This document shows positions 34,155 through 46,745 of a stretch of DNA of 64,000 bases, in pieces. Below the pieces are notes generated by a model. The model was given only the letters and a program-made list of their open reading frames with translations, was not told the DNA's origin and searched no databases. How positions within the stretch are numbered: the first letter of the stretch is position 1; the number at the start of each line of letters is the position of its first letter. The position numbers were made by a program, and so were the translations under genes. This DNA is from Tuctoria greenei (lineage: Eukaryota > Streptophyta > Magnoliopsida > Poales > Poaceae), in NCBI GenBank assembly GCA_036927565.1, contig JAYESD010000005.1, forward strand, positions 148,007,196 through 148,071,195. Direction: 5' to 3'.

Positions 34155-36018
34155 TAGTTCAAGGAAAATTTAAAGCTGGATTAGTAATCACAGTCTGTTC
34201 CAACTGACCTTCCTGTATAAATTCAAAATTTTTATACAGGAAACGTCGGAATCAGATGTTGGGTTGAGTACAAAAGTTGTAGTACACTTTACATACTTTC
34301 CCGGTTGTACTCATACAGCTCCAGGTGAGCTATTAAGTACATTCTATACAGGTTTAAATTTGACCCATGTTTTCTGGAAATTTGACAGAACCTCTCCTGT
34401 ATATGTGGTTATTACCACAATTTATACAGGTATATCATAACAATATATTGAGGTATTGACAAAATAAACAATGTATAACATCAAGTTAAAAATCCATAAG
34501 TAAAAGAGTTTAGCCTTAAAAATTTGTTATACAGGTATAGCGCGCAAATTCGAAACCATGTACAAACTGTTTCAAGTTCTGGTCTGCCAGAACAAAGTTT
34601 GCGACAATTGGAATTAAACACAGTTACACCAAGATTCAGGCCACGAGTGCAATTTAAAATTGATAGAGGACTTCCTAAGCTTTCCAGAAATGTATATTTG
34701 TGATGATGTCACTATTCAGGATTGAGAGCTATCACTATCCAAACTTAACAGATGAACTGACTGGTTTTCACCAGCAGTCCAGCAGTTCACTTTTTTCGAA
34801 CTCACAATTTGATTCGACTCAAATTTGAATCAGGAAAAACTTTTCATATAAAATCTGTATATATCCTTCTACCATTTCCAGATATGTATCACAATAAGGC
34901 AGAAGATTTTTCTACAGTGAGTTATGGTAAAAATACAGAGACTGGCACGATGGTATGGTCGTCTGGAGCAGTTTTAATATACTCCAGATTTGAACAGATT
35001 ATCAAACTTTTCTGACTTGATGATCCACAGAAAAGTTGTAGAGGTCTTCATTAGCTTTCCATCCATATAGTATACCTCTATGTTTATTCATAACTAACCA
35101 AGATCATAGTCCAGCGAAGTTGAGCAAACTACAGCCAGAAATCATGAATATTGGTTCTAACCCTTTGTCGAGTCAAAACTCATTTTCCGGAGTCCAAGCC
35201 TACCCACATCAGATAGTCGAACTTTCCAAAATGTAATGCATCCATTCTATCATTGGGGATGGTCATGTATCATATTTTATACTGACAGTACTGCGGGCCT
35301 CATCAAAGAAAATTCTAACTGGTATATACGGATATGTTTATAGGTGGCCCTAGTATCGTCCACTCGCAAACATGTTCTCTGCGGGTCGCTACTGTAGTCA
35401 GTGTAGATGCAGAAGACACACAATCCCCTGTCACACCTGCACACCACAATGGCGGTTCGGGGAAACACGACAGGCAATCACAATACGCAAATATATATTT
35501 TAAAGTAAATGCATACGACTTTGGTGTGAGTCTCCCTCGAGCGATGTCATGTCTCGAGGTACATGGCTGTACTACGTCTGTACAGCAAGGACTCCCGCAC
35601 GAACCGGCTTATACACGCTCAAGCATACGTGTTTCGCATGCTCCCATAGAACATGAATAGTTCCAGAGATGCATACTATCGGGTTATCCACCACCCGATG
35701 GGGGCTCCCACTAATTTTGTATCACGCTGGAGTACCGCGTGTCATATGTTCTCAGAAACATGAAAAGCTTCAGAGACTCATATTGACTCTTCTGTGCAAA
35801 GCCACAGAAAGATTTCCATGCTACCTCTCGCATGGTGAGCTTACCGCAATTGGTCCGCTTGCAGTGGCGTATCTTATCTCTTACCTGACGTCGGAGCATG
35901 GTTACAGAAATAATAACACATAAGTTAGTTTACCACCTTTATAACTTATACTAATAATACTCATATAATTCTAAGTTTTTGAAAACATGCTCTTTTCAAG
36001 CACAATGTTCCCAATGAT
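34155..36018 (-). other. Untranslated leader of chromovirus B
   Basis: About 1.86 kb without a supported gene. The part near the PBS (35680-35890) matches the leader of A, including the CCACCCGATGGGGGCTCCCAC stretch and a long segment around CATATGTTCTCAGAAACATG. Short frames here are chance. Confidence 0.6.
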
Positions 36019-36030
36019 GCTCTGATACCA
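36019..36030 (-). other. Primer binding site of chromovirus B
   Basis: The minus strand reads TGGTATCAGAGC, complementary to initiator tRNA-Met. It lies three bases inside the LTR start at 36034, the same spacing as in A. Confidence 0.92.
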
Positions 36031-36033
36031 TGC

Positions 36034-38965
36034 TGTGGAGACCGGAATCCCGACATCCAAGGATCTCATTGGGTGGTGCCGTGCGATGCGACACCCAACA
36101 GTATACAAGAAAAGAATGAGAATAAAATACAATACCAAGTCTTTATTTATAAACACAGTGGATGTTTTACAATACTATGCGAAAAGGAAAGAGAACTATA
36201 CATCATAGATACGCTCTCGGCACTAGCTATGCAAAAGAAAAGTCATCCATGTCCTGGATGCTGCGCACTAGCAACACCCAACTTACGGAAGCGTGCAGGG
36301 TTTCCGCTCAGCTGTAAACCCTGGAGAGGGTGTAAACTCGTCATCGAACCCATCATCAGTCGTATAATCTACAAAAACTTTTAAATGCAAACATGAGCTT
36401 AAGGCTCAGCAAGACTAACCCGTCTCACTAGACATATGCAGGGGTGAATAATAAGAATAGGTAAGGAATAGCATAAAGGACTCGCCTACAAGTGGATCCT
36501 TATAGTCATGTTTTAAGTAGCACATGACATTCTTCAGGCACAGCACATCATGGACTCCATAATCAAACAAGAAATGCTGCACGGCACATCATAGACTCCA
36601 CAATCAAACAAGAAACGCTTTGCCGATGATATGACATGCCCAAAGCACATAATGCTATTACAGGTAAAGTATGGGGATACTATAAACTTTTAATTGTGCT
36701 ATCTCTAAGCCATACAAGGATGCAAAACAATTATAATTCAATACATCATATTCTTCTGGCTTCTGAAGTAATTACAACGTCACAGCGCAGTAAACAAGTG
36801 GTACTCTATTACCGTGAGGGACGGTGATTGCAATCAGGACACACCCAGGCAACACGACACATACGCACTTTCAGAAGTACCAGCGAGTACATCAGTACCT
36901 ACGTAGCACTTCAGTACTAGTTGTATTTGGCCACCTTTCACCCAACACTCGAATGTCAAACCGGTCAATCTGTCACGAGCAGGAGGTCATTGCGTGGGTC
37001 GTACTCTGACGTGCCCACCAGCTAATTTACACCTTGCTGGCCTCAACCCACGCCTATAAAACAGAACAGAATGCCTTGACAAACCAGTATCAAGCTACGT
37101 CAGTTTGCTGAAACCCATTTCTCCAGTATGTTGCCAGTACAATTCAAGCTTGTCTAGCAGGGCCGCACATGTCACATGCCTTAATCGACACGGTCAGAGC
37201 TATGCGACCAAGACCACCTCTTTTCGTGTCCTACTCATCTCTGACCGGCCTCAATTTCATGTTTATAAAACATTTCTTGATCCAATTCATCCCGTGTGAT
37301 AAAATCCAATCTCGCGAGTAGATTCCAGCTACTCGACTTACACCGAATCCCTAAGAATATAAGTAGTGCAGATACTACATGAGTCTGTAAGATATTCTAA
37401 CAACTCCCTGGGTTATTTGGTCATGCAAGTGGATGTCAAACACCTTAAACGTAATGGACAAACATCCAAAGATGTAAGGTGAATGAAGACTGCAAAGACA
37501 CTGTAAGGAACTTAATTGCAAAATGGGTCTTGCCTGAATGCGAGTTCGAGTCTATGTTAGTCTCTGGCACCTAGACTTCCAAAGCTTCCGGCTTCTCCTT
37601 GACTTCAGTTACTACACATTATGCATATAATATATATGAATGACTTTGAAAATAAATAATTTGTTTAAGGTCACAAGCTAATATCTTGTGAATCAAATAA
37701 GATTATGATCTTATTTGGCTTTGGAACTTTTATGGTAGATACTAAGGACTATAATGGAGACTCTTGCAAAGAGCAGGAGATGATCAAAGAAGTTTGTTGT
37801 CCCTAAAATTCCTACAAGTATAAACCTCCTCTGACTTTTGGTTGTAATTCTGGAAATCTATCATGGCTACCAGTGGTTGTACCATGTAGAGGGGGTCTCA
37901 CTGGTTCTAGGAAAATTGGTCTCACAATTTATTAAGCTTCCTACAGGGAGAAACTGATTTTACAAGTTTGGGGAAAATGCTGCAATTGCTTCTGTATTTT
38001 TCTCAATTTTTAACTACATAGAGATTTGGAACACTGATCAACCCAGTAATTGAAGTCCAATGAATTTTATATTTTTAATGGAGATCAAATGTATTAATAA
38101 GAGTGTTTTGACCAAAATTTGGAATTTTCCAATTAATAGAACAGGAGGAATTAATTTCCCAAGCAGTTAGCTCAAAGGAATTCATTATATAAATTTTGGG
38201 AGTTTCATGTCCAATAAATTGCATCACTGCAAAGTATAGATTGATATGAGTCTACCAGAATTTATTTGGAAATTTTTGAGCAATTCTACTAGGTGTAATG
38301 ATTTTTAGCATTTTAGTTGAATCCTGGAATTATTTTCCAATGGGAAACATTTGAATAAAGGAGTCGGGCCCACTGGTTTAAAATCAACCAATCACAGCTG
38401 GGCCACACCGAGGGCCACGGGGTTAACCTGCATAGCCGTACCGGATCTAGAGCCACAGCTGATCCTGCGTTACGGAATAACTAGTTGACATGTGGGACCC
38501 GCGAGGCTTTCGTCTACCTCCCGACGCGCGATGGCTGTGTCGACCTCCTCGCAGCATAGTCTTGACCGCCTGACCCTAGAATCGACTCTGCAACACGATG
38601 GTGAGGTCCAATCGCGGCGGCGACGGCCGGAGATGGCGGCGTGACGACGACGGCGGAGCTAGGGTTTCGGCTATCGTCGGAACTGCTCGGAAATGGCGCA
38701 AAAAGCTTGGAAAGAGGCTAGAAACATTCCTGGAAGCATGGGGATGATGATTTGGGGCTGCAAACGGGGTAAAATAGTCGGCAATGACGAGTTCGACGGC
38801 ATGCCGACCGTTTCATCATGGAGGCTACGAAAACTAACATAACATAGCCATTCCTTGATGATTCTTTCTACTTTTTGTTCATACAGAACCGCAAGGAGGC
38901 TAGCAAACTAATATGTAACTGGATTAAAATATATTTACATCTAGAAAACGAATTGCAAGGTGATA
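36034..38965 (-). repeat. 5' LTR of chromovirus B, outer end lost
   Basis: It begins TGTGGAGACC next to the PBS and aligns with the LTR of A over most of its length, including the GC-rich leader-like block (about 38510-38700) with CTAGGGTTTC. Homology fades near 38965, where the U3-side third of the A LTR has no match. The real end is therefore uncertain. Confidence 0.8.
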
Positions 38966-39950
38966 CTAGGAATGGCATTTAAAGCATGCCGAAAAGGAAA
39001 AGAGGATTTCGTGCTCGGTAAAGGACTAGCTTAGGAACAATTTGTAAAAATTGATGCAAGAGTGCAAGATGACTTACAGATAACAACAAAGTAGCTCAAG
39101 TATAGACCATATCAAAATAACAACAAATTAGCTCAAATATAGACTATATCAAAATAGTAGCAAATCGAGTAAGTGAAAAGCTAACATAGGCACATTGGCA
39201 ACAAATAATAGCAAAGTGACACTGCTGAGTTAATCAAACAAACTAAGTTCTTTTTGCAAAACAAAAAGAAGAAGAAGAAGAACAAGACACTAGAATATGA
39301 CTTTTCTTGTCACTTGAACACACACACACAATGCTGCACTCCACTCAACACTCACTTTGGCACTCGGCTCCATTACTCGGAATATGAATTTTAAGGAACA
39401 AATGTACATGGAAACCGCATGGTGGCGGCGACACAGTGTGCGTTGGCGGTGAATATGGCGTGCTTTGGCGGCAAGGACGGCGGCCCGGCAGCGGCGAGGC
39501 ACATGGAGGGCGACATCGCGGCATGCGGTTGCAGAGTGGTGGCGGGTGGGCAAGGGCTGGAGGGATGGAGAAGAGGCAGGAGCACACTTCAGGCGGCGGC
39601 GAGGCACAGTGGTGGCAGTTGGAGGAGGAGAGGCAGTGGTTGTGGTTGGAGCAAGGATGCGCGGTGGCGACAGTAGGAGGCAAGGGAGGCAGTGGCGACG
39701 GTTGGAGCGAGGGAGCGCGGTAGCAGCGGCTGGAGCAAGGGAGGTGGAGGAGGAACAAGCACACCTGGAGAAGGAGAGGTTGACAGTGACGATCGGCAGA
39801 AGAGGGCGGCGCGAGGGCGACGGTGATGACCAGCGGGTGAGGACAACGACGACGGAGGCGCGAGAGAGCTTCAACGTTGAAGGCGCAAATATTTGGCAGC
39901 CTGTATTACAAATGCCAGGGTGACGTTTTGCCAAAGATCCAAAGGCCCTC
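38966..39950. other. Unclassified block with microsatellites and a GC-rich stretch
   Basis: There is a 37-bp tandem duplication at 39082-39155, an AAG run near 39269-39283, a CA run near 39315-39327, and a GC-rich stretch at 39419-39880 that is purine-rich on the plus strand. In the GC-rich stretch frames are open on both strands in several phases, including 240 codons on the minus strand (40012-39290). The translations are Pro/Ser/Arg- or Gly/Arg-rich with no domain, so I call no gene. It could be a gene 5' remnant or CACTA-internal sequence. Confidence 0.45.
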
Positions 39951-39954
39951 ATAT

Positions 39955-40090
39955 AGGTATTCATTTTCACAGGCGGCCCGGAAAAAAGCTGCCTGTGAAG
40001 ACCCATTTTCACAGGCGGTTCCTACTCAGAATGCCTATGAAGATATCATCATCACAGGCAGTCCCTATACAAGCTACCTTTGACGATGCA
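39955..40090. repeat. Left subterminal repeats of CACTA D
   Basis: TTTTCACAGGCGG and its inverse forms (GCTGCCTGTGAAGA, ATGCCTATGAAGA) alternate about every 25-35 bp. Such motifs are typical binding sites for the CACTA-encoded accessory protein near element ends. Confidence 0.75.
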
Positions 40091-40344
40091 TTTTCACTTG
40101 TACATAAATTAAGGTTACCTAAATTTTGGCGGTAGAAAATCCAATACATAGAAATAGTTACAAGAAATTGCAAAATCCAGGGCTTTTATACCAAGTAAAT
40201 TGCTCTAGTCACAAGAAATGCATAGCAACTATAACGTATTTCATACTATTTTTGCTGCATTGTCAACGTCTTCTCGCATGTAGGGTATCAAACCCTTTTG
40301 AATTTTCCTTTCTATACGCTTGATGTTTTATAAATCGGTAAAGA

Positions 40345-41441
40345 GGGACATCACTTCATATTGATTATTTTCCTCTTCATTATCTCTCACATTGCTAACT
40401 CCAACAATATTTTGCTTTCTAGAAACGACTACGTGCATCTTCTTCTCATTTCCTGGATCTTGTACATAAAAAACTTGTGCAACACGATCAGCAAGAACCC
40501 ACGAGTCATTTTTCTAGCCCACTTTCTTTAAGTCTACCAGTGTGAGCCCATAGTTGTCCACTTTCATACCTTCTAGGTGTTTGACCCATTGGCACTTAAA
40601 CACGGGTATTTGCATTCTCCTACCGTAATCAAGTTCTCATATTTCCTCTATGAACCTGAAGTATGTGGTCTTCTGTCCTAGTGGATCGTAAGCCTCTATA
40701 CGAATGCCACTATTTTGTGCAACACTCTTACAGTCTATTGCCTTAGTGTAAAATGTGTACCCATTATGCTTGCCATGATGTCAACAAATCAGATGGCCTA
40801 GAAGCTAACCTCTTCATTGTTGCCTCTTCTATAGAGTCTATGTATGGTACATTTTTGTCTATTAACCATTTAGTGAAACGTCTTCTGTGCTCTTTCATGA
40901 TCCAATCATCTTCGCAACCTTGGTTTTCTCTGCGAAGCTCATTGTGGTGTTCCTGGATGTACAATTCAACTATTGCGAGTTGTTGTTGTACACCAAAATG
41001 CGCACAATGTACTTCTTTGTAATCTTGAAGCATGAATGTTTTTCTACCCACTTTGCCTCTCCCACGTAGTCTAACCTCATGTACTAGTATGGGCACACCT
41101 ATTGGTTTTCCATCTTTGATATAATCAGTGCAACCCTCAGTCACTTCTTCCGTAGTGTAGCCTTCCATAATTGAACCCTCTCGGTGAGCACGGTTTCGCA
41201 CATAACCCTTTAATACTGATTAATATCGCTCCACTACAAACATATGATGTAAATATGGTGGCCCCAATGCTTTGATATGATCCATGAGATGTATCATTGG
41301 TGGTACTTGCATATCAAAAAATGATGGTGGGAAACACATCTCAAGGTCGCACATAGTCTCAATGATGTACGTTTTCATATACTCTAAGTCTTCACAACAT
41401 ATTACCTTTTGTGATACTGATCGAAGAAGTAACACAAACAT
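40345..41441 (-). pseudogene. CACTA D region downstream of TNP2 (DUF4218- and DUF4216-like)
   Basis: The frame at 41441-41220 gives MCDLEMCFPPSFFDMQVPPM and HLMDHIKALGPPYLHHMFVV, characteristic of the DUF4218 part of CACTA proteins. The next frame (41201-40764) has GRGKVGRKTFMLQDYKEVHC. The minus strand of 40560-40345 encodes ADRVAQVFYVQDPGNEKKMH, fitting the DUF4216 end. Stops and frameshifts separate the pieces. The family's biochemical role for these domains is not established to my knowledge. Confidence 0.75.
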
Positions 41442-41645
41442 GTGATGATAACTTTTACATGCTCTGGTTTGATATCCCTTATTGCAATTGCGAGAAACAC
41501 TACCATCATCATATGAAAGTCATGAGAATTATAGCCGAATAGAGATAAGTCTTCCATCAAGACTAGTTTGTGGATATTGGATGAGAAACCTGTGGGCCCT
41601 TTGACCCCACGTAAGCATTCTCAAATTGCTTTTTCTCGTCAAGTG

Positions 41646-43514
41646 TCATGTTGTAGCTAGCTGGGGGAGGGTAATGCTTCTCGTTGCCTTTTCTACTGGG
41701 TGAAGCTCTAGTCTGATATCAAGATTTACTAGGTCCATACATGATTTTAATCCGTCCTTGGTCTTCCTCGGCATGTCCAACAAGGTTCCAATAATGTTGC
41801 CAAATACATTATATGTAATGTGCATTAAATAAATATTGTGACAAATTTCAAGGTCCTTCTTGAAAAAGTTTGATTGTTTCTTGAAAGCATTGTCAGTTGT
41901 GTCAGCTGAAGATATAGTTTTCTTTCTCTTTGCCCTTAATAAAAACAACATGAATGTTCTTGACCATTTCAAACACGAGTTTTCCACTATAAAACTTTGG
42001 TGCAGTACCTTCTTCAGTTTTATTATTAAATTATTTTTTCATCGTTTCGTAATTGTGTGTTTCAGTCAAGAACTGCGGGTGTCTCATGTACACCAACTTT
42101 CTAGATGAAGTGAGGTAGAGATAACCAGTTTCATCCACGCACATCACACAACCTTTCTTCCCTTTTATTTGTCCGCGTAATGTAAAGAGTCCGGGGTAAT
42201 CATGGATAGTAACGAATATCATTGCTCTTAGCGTGGAATACTCATGCTTGCACTCGTCCCATATATGTACCCTTCATTCCACAACATCGCCATATCTTCC
42301 ACCGAGGTTCCAGGAATACATCAATTTTGACACCAACTTGTTTTGCACCCTGGATAAGAATAGGTAACAAAATATACTTTCTTTTATGATACAACCATGT
42401 CGATAGGTTGTACATCATTAGGATCACAGGCCATGTACTATGTATGCTCCTTTTTTCACCAAACGGATTCATTCCGTTTGCGCCCAAAGCAAACCTTACA
42501 TTTCTGATTTGCTTTGCAAACTCTGGATACTGAATATCAAAAAATTTCCACTGTGTTGCATCAGCAGGGTGTCAAATCTTCTTGTCATTCTTCGTGCGCT
42601 GCTCAGAATGCCAAAGCATAAGTCCGACCTCCCTAGGATTTGAGAACAAACGATTAATTACTGGAACGTACCACATCACCAAGGTTGGGATCTGTCTCTT
42701 ATTCTTCCCATCAGCATCATCAAAAGTATCATCATCCAGCTCAGGGCCAATAGAACTCTTATTATTTTGTTTGACTCTTATTCATGTTCATATCATATTG
42801 CTAATTTTAGGATTTCTTGTATCTACTGACACCGCAGGTTGGGCATCTTGTTGCGAGCTCATGCTTTTTAAGGTATAGAATACAATGGATCGGACAAGCG
42901 TGTATTTTTGTCACACCAAGCGACATCAGACATAAAAGGTTCTTTTCTTTATAGGTGCTTCTAGGGAATTTGTTGGGTGTTGGAAGAATTTCTACCAGAA
43001 GATTCAAAAGATCATTGAAACTACAATTGGACCATCTGTGGGTGGGTTTCAACTTTAGTAATTCTAGGACTGTATGCAACGTAGTGAACTCTTTTATGAT
43101 GCACTGTGTAATGTCTCCAATTTACTTGAACCTTTACTTTTTCCCATAAAAATAAACTCTTGTTGTTCCATGTGACACAACATCTCCTAAAAATCAAACT
43201 CATCATCATCGTCATCATCCTGATTGTCAGTATTATAATCGATATCAGCATTATCGCCATCATAATTATTGACACCTCTCTCATCATCATTGTCCACTTC
43301 ACGTGTATCTAGCTCACCATGCTCTATCCATATTGTGTAGTTTTTCAATAGTATTAATCCAAGCAATCTTATTTTTACAGTCGATACAAGGACATAATAT
43401 CTCAACAATATTTAGCATCTTTGCATGTCTCTTGGACACTTTAATAAAACTTGCAACATTTTGAATGTATGTAGGATCAAATCTTGGCAAATTGTACATC
43501 CACACTCGGTCCAT
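41646..43514 (-). pseudogene. CACTA D TNP2-like transposase
   Basis: The start MDRVWMYNLPRFDPTYIQNV with ILCPCIDCKNKIAW is the transposase-associated domain. Downstream pieces in changing frames are YTIWIEHGELDTRE plus an Asp-rich linker, CSFNDLLNLLVEILP with CPTCGVSRYKKS, GANGMNPFGEKRSIHSTWPV, KGCVMCVDETGYLYL and TLLDMPRKTKDGLKSCMDLV. Together these follow the TNP2 order. At least four frame changes break it. TNP2 binds the terminal repeats and carries out cut-and-paste transposition in active elements. Confidence 0.87.
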
Positions 43515-44091
43515 TTTCTACGTGACGCTGTCAAAATATAAAGGATATATCATTTTATACACATTCATTTGCAAATTGAGAAAAATAAGAATAAATAGTG
43601 AAAACTTAATTTTATATTTGAAAATGTAGGATATATACAAGTAAGGGGCAGTGCGGATTTTGACGGATGTTCAATATGGTACAAGTTTAACTACAAATGA
43701 AGCAATGCACATAACATTGTCACAAACACAGTCTCAAACAGACATTGTCTCATACAGTACGAAACAACTCCGGACAAAACCTAAATTCAAAAATTACCAC
43801 CTCAAATCAAAAAAATGAAGGATAAAAACAAGCAAGATTATATTCTTACCTTATAGAGAGACTGATCTTTAAAACAATCCTTAATTTAACTCATTTCCAT
43901 GTCCAAATCTTCAAATTCCCGTGAAACCTAAATTTCCAATTTCAGGCCTTAAATCGCATTAAATGAAGGGGAAATCAAAGCAAAAGAATTGAATTATAAT
44001 AAGGAAGCGTACCTCTGAAAAGATTTGAAAACAAAACCTTCTCCCACCCCCCCCCCCCAATCTTTGAAAAATCTTGTCCACCTCAACTGTC
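43515..44091. other. CACTA D untranslated or intron-like region upstream of TNP2
   Basis: It is AT-rich and has no supported frame. A homopolymer of 12 C lies at about 44047-44058. The sequence leads into the right subterminal repeats. Confidence 0.4.
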
Positions 44092-44300
44092 GGAAACAAC
44101 CGCAACATGGTAAGAACCCGTCGGGTGCTATATATACACCTATTTTCACCGGCGGTTAGTTTTGGATGTGCCTGTAATAAGTATTATCATAGCCGGTCCA
44201 TGTTAGAACAGCCTGTGTGTACCACATGTGGTTCTTATACAAGCCGCCTGTGTTTACCACATGTGGTTCTTATACAAGCCGCCTGTGAAGATGCCTGAAG
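44092..44300. repeat. Right subterminal repeats of CACTA D with a 35-bp duplication
   Basis: TTTTCACCGGCGG, CCGGTCC and CCGCCTGTG motifs recur. A 35-bp unit containing ACCACATGTGGTTCTTATAC is tandemly duplicated at about 44220-44288 with near-identical copies. The ACCACATGTGGT core is itself a 12-bp palindrome. Confidence 0.7.
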
Positions 44301-45060
44301 CTTTAACAAAGTTGTCGCTGTCGACCACCTCTGTCCACCATCAAGCCACTGCTCCAAGCATCTTCAAGCATAGTTCCTTAAACAAAATAGGTGTGCCTAT
44401 CACACCTAGTAGGTTCTCATCAAATTTTAGCTCATGTTGTATACTATATATAGCTCTGGTATTTTGCAGTTTACCAAAGAGTTTTGCATATGAACAGAGC
44501 TATCCATCCACAGAAATTTCGTTACAGTCTCCCGCTCCAGATCCATTCAAACTAAATAACAAATTGAGAGCACAATAAGAAAATATAAAACAATAAATAA
44601 CATATATAGCAACATATAACACAATATATAACGACATAACAAAAGACAAGAAAGAAAACATCCACTAAAAGAAAAGAGAAAAAACTAGTTCTACTCCTCC
44701 TCCTCCTCCTCCTCCTCCTCGGCTTCGACCTCTTGCATTGAGCGAGACGTGTTGTGAATGCATCTCGCACCATTAGGAATTTTTGTTTTTCACGAGGGAG
44801 GGGGGAGGACATTTGTGGCTTCTTCGCTGCAGGAGGGCTTTGCGGCGGGGAATTTTTTTGGCCATTTGGCATGCAGGGCGCACGAGGCAGAGAGGAGGAG
44901 TACGACAGTTGTGGCCTCGCTCGGAGAAGACAATGGTGTCTTTATATAATGTCTGGCTGGCCGTCAGTTCACCTTTCGGCGCGCAGTGATGGTTCTGGCT
45001 TGTCGGTGGTTCGCCTCTCGGTGCACACTGATGGGAAGCACGAAGTAATTACATGTTAGT
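44301..45060 (-). other. Unclassified part of CACTA D with an Arg-encoding CTC repeat
   Basis: A minus-strand frame (44872-44552) begins MPNGQKNSPPQSPPAAKKPQ and runs into eight consecutive Arg codons made by a CTC/GAG trinucleotide repeat at about 44694-44719. It then turns hydrophobic and Cys/Tyr-rich in AT-rich DNA. A basic N-terminal exon of a CACTA protein is possible, but I see no domain and do not call a gene. Confidence 0.35.
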
Positions 45061-45914
45061 TCTAAATATCGCCATCACAGGCGATTCTAAATAAAATCGC
45101 CTATGATAAATGTTTATACAAACATTTTTTAAGACCACCGCCTGTGATAAGGATGTTCTTAGTTTGCACTTTTTTATTTGTTTTGATTCAAAGTTAAATA
45201 TTCAAACTTGTATAGATTTCGTAAATTAGGTCCAAATTTGATGATTGTTTTTTCTATATTATTCAAAAAATATTCTCTACCATTCTTAACAATTTTTTAT
45301 AGATAGAAATGTAATTTTGGTATGTTTTGGTAAATCTCATAATAATTCCTATGCACGTATTATTCATTTTTATATCTCTTCAGAAAAAAAGGGATCTTCA
45401 ACTGAAAATTGGTGTGGATGAACATATTGTATATGTATACATATATGAATTTTTATAATTTTTAATGCATTCCGACATTTGAAATTTCAAATTTTCTCTC
45501 ATTTCATCCAAAAGCTCATATGCATATGAGGCATTTTTTTTAATTTTGAACACACATTGACGCAAACAAAATTTTATAATCTCCAAAAAAACATAGGGGT
45601 TGGTATGATCATTATAAAGTCCCATAGAAAAATTCACTCGCAAAATTATTATATTTTACAAGATACATAAACGACATAAAACCTATTTATTTGTTTTTTT
45701 GTTCCGATCAATTTATAAAGTTTTCAACGGGAAATCTAATGGGCAAATGTAATACAATTCACTTACACTTCAGTACTTTTTTCATAATTTTGGATGTTTT
45801 TTGTCCATGTATCACTATAAAAATAGATAAAAAAATTAAGGGTCATTGACATGTGGGGTCAAATATATCTTCAATGGCAATTATTAATAAAACCGCTTGT
45901 GAAAACTGCTAGTG
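45061..45914. repeat. Outer right end of CACTA D
   Basis: Inverted CACAGGCGATT and AATCGCCTATG motifs at 45075-45110, CCGCCTGTGATAA at about 45139, and a final CCGCTTGTGAAAACTGCTAGTG precede the proposed terminus at 45914. The AT-rich DNA between them (45150-45890) has no supported gene. Confidence 0.55.
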
Positions 45915-46099
45915 CGGTAGATTGGCAATAACTGCCGCTCTCCATGCCTCCTTAGTCATAATAACCGTTGGATGACAAGTCATTTTCAAAGGTAGTTTCC
46001 TCAGTGGGTGGATGAAAGTAAATGCAATATTTATTTTAGAGCAAAAGATCTGATAATCTTGACACTTCTATAAAAATCTTTATCTCATGTAGCTCTGAA

Positions 46100-46745
46100 C
46101 ATATTATCACAAGCGGATTTAAAAATATTCTGAAACAAAGAGCCTGAGAAAATCGACCATTTTCATAGGCGGCTCTAGAAATTGCCTATGCTAATCATTT
46201 TGCACAGGCAGTTATTTATGTACAACGTGCTGCCAGTGATGATACATTATCTCGGGCGGGTCCTAACGTACCACTCCGCCTTTGATAAAGCATTAGGACA
46301 AAACAAATTAAACTCTATTATTTCTAATTTGCAAATCAAATTTAAATAACAGCAATCACAAATATATTCAATGCAATTCATAGTTTATACATTGCAATTC
46401 ATAGTTGATACATTGCAAAATATAGTTTCATACATTGCAATTCATAGTGTCTACATTGCAATTATACATAGCAATTCATTGTTTCTCTCAGCTCGCTTAT
46501 AAAATTCATAGTTCATACATTACAATTCATAGATTGCTCTCCCTAACATTACAATGAATAGGAAAGAACTGTGTTGCTATAAATAGGAAACGGCTGTGTC
46601 TCCTTCAATGTCTTCTCCATTTCCAACTTGGTGCCTAATCAAGATAAATAGGAAAGGCACTACTTCCTGACTATCATAACATCAAGGGCGACTAATAAAT
46701 TCTCCATACTCTTTCAGGATGAATGGTAGATTCTTCACAATTACG
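46100..46745. mobile_element. Second CACTA-like fragment
   Basis: Subterminal-type motifs (TTTTCATAGGCGG, TTGCCTATG, TTGCACAGGCAG, CTCCGCCTTTGATAAAG) fill 46105-46290. They are followed by an AT-rich stretch with degenerate ~20-bp repeats of the form CATAGTTNATACATTGCAATT (about 46365-46545). The same phrase recurs at the end of the window (63967-63990), beyond the subterminal region of CACTA E. This suggests a fragment of another CACTA element, cut at right by the SIRE-like element. Confidence 0.5.

Larger units (their letters stand above)
32565..38965 (-). mobile_element. Ty3/gypsy chromovirus B, relative of A, truncated on both sides
   Basis: The minus-strand order is 5' LTR (36034-38965), PBS, leader, ORF0 and the first ~75 codons of gag. 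Everything downstream of the gag start is missing at the junction with C near 32565. The leader, ORF0, gag start and LTR all resemble A but are much more diverged than the two LTRs of A are from each other, so B is a related family or an older lineage. Confidence 0.87.
39951..45914 (-). mobile_element. CACTA (En/Spm) DNA transposon D with TNP2 remnant
   Basis: A decayed TNP2-type transposase lies on the minus strand (43514-41646), with downstream DUF4218/DUF4216-like parts. It is flanked by subterminal repeats of the CACAGGCGG / CCGCCTGTG type at 39970-40080, 44140-44290, 45070-45145 and near 45895. The proposed right end is TAGTG at 45910-45914. No CACTA end is seen on the left, where homology to subterminal repeats just begins near 39955. 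The boundaries are therefore tentative and no target duplication could be checked. Confidence 0.75.

Noticed and set aside
35334..35660. 108-codon plus-strand frame in the leader of element B
   Set aside because: It is antisense to the leader, not conserved in the leader of A, and has no domain.
39290..40012. 240-codon minus-strand Pro/Ser/Arg-rich frame
   Set aside because: It begins in CACTA subterminal repeats, several other frames are equally open in the same GC-rich block, and no domain is seen.
44552..44872. Arg-rich protein gene
   Set aside because: The eight-Arg run comes from a CTC microsatellite and the rest turns into AT-rich, low-complexity sequence.
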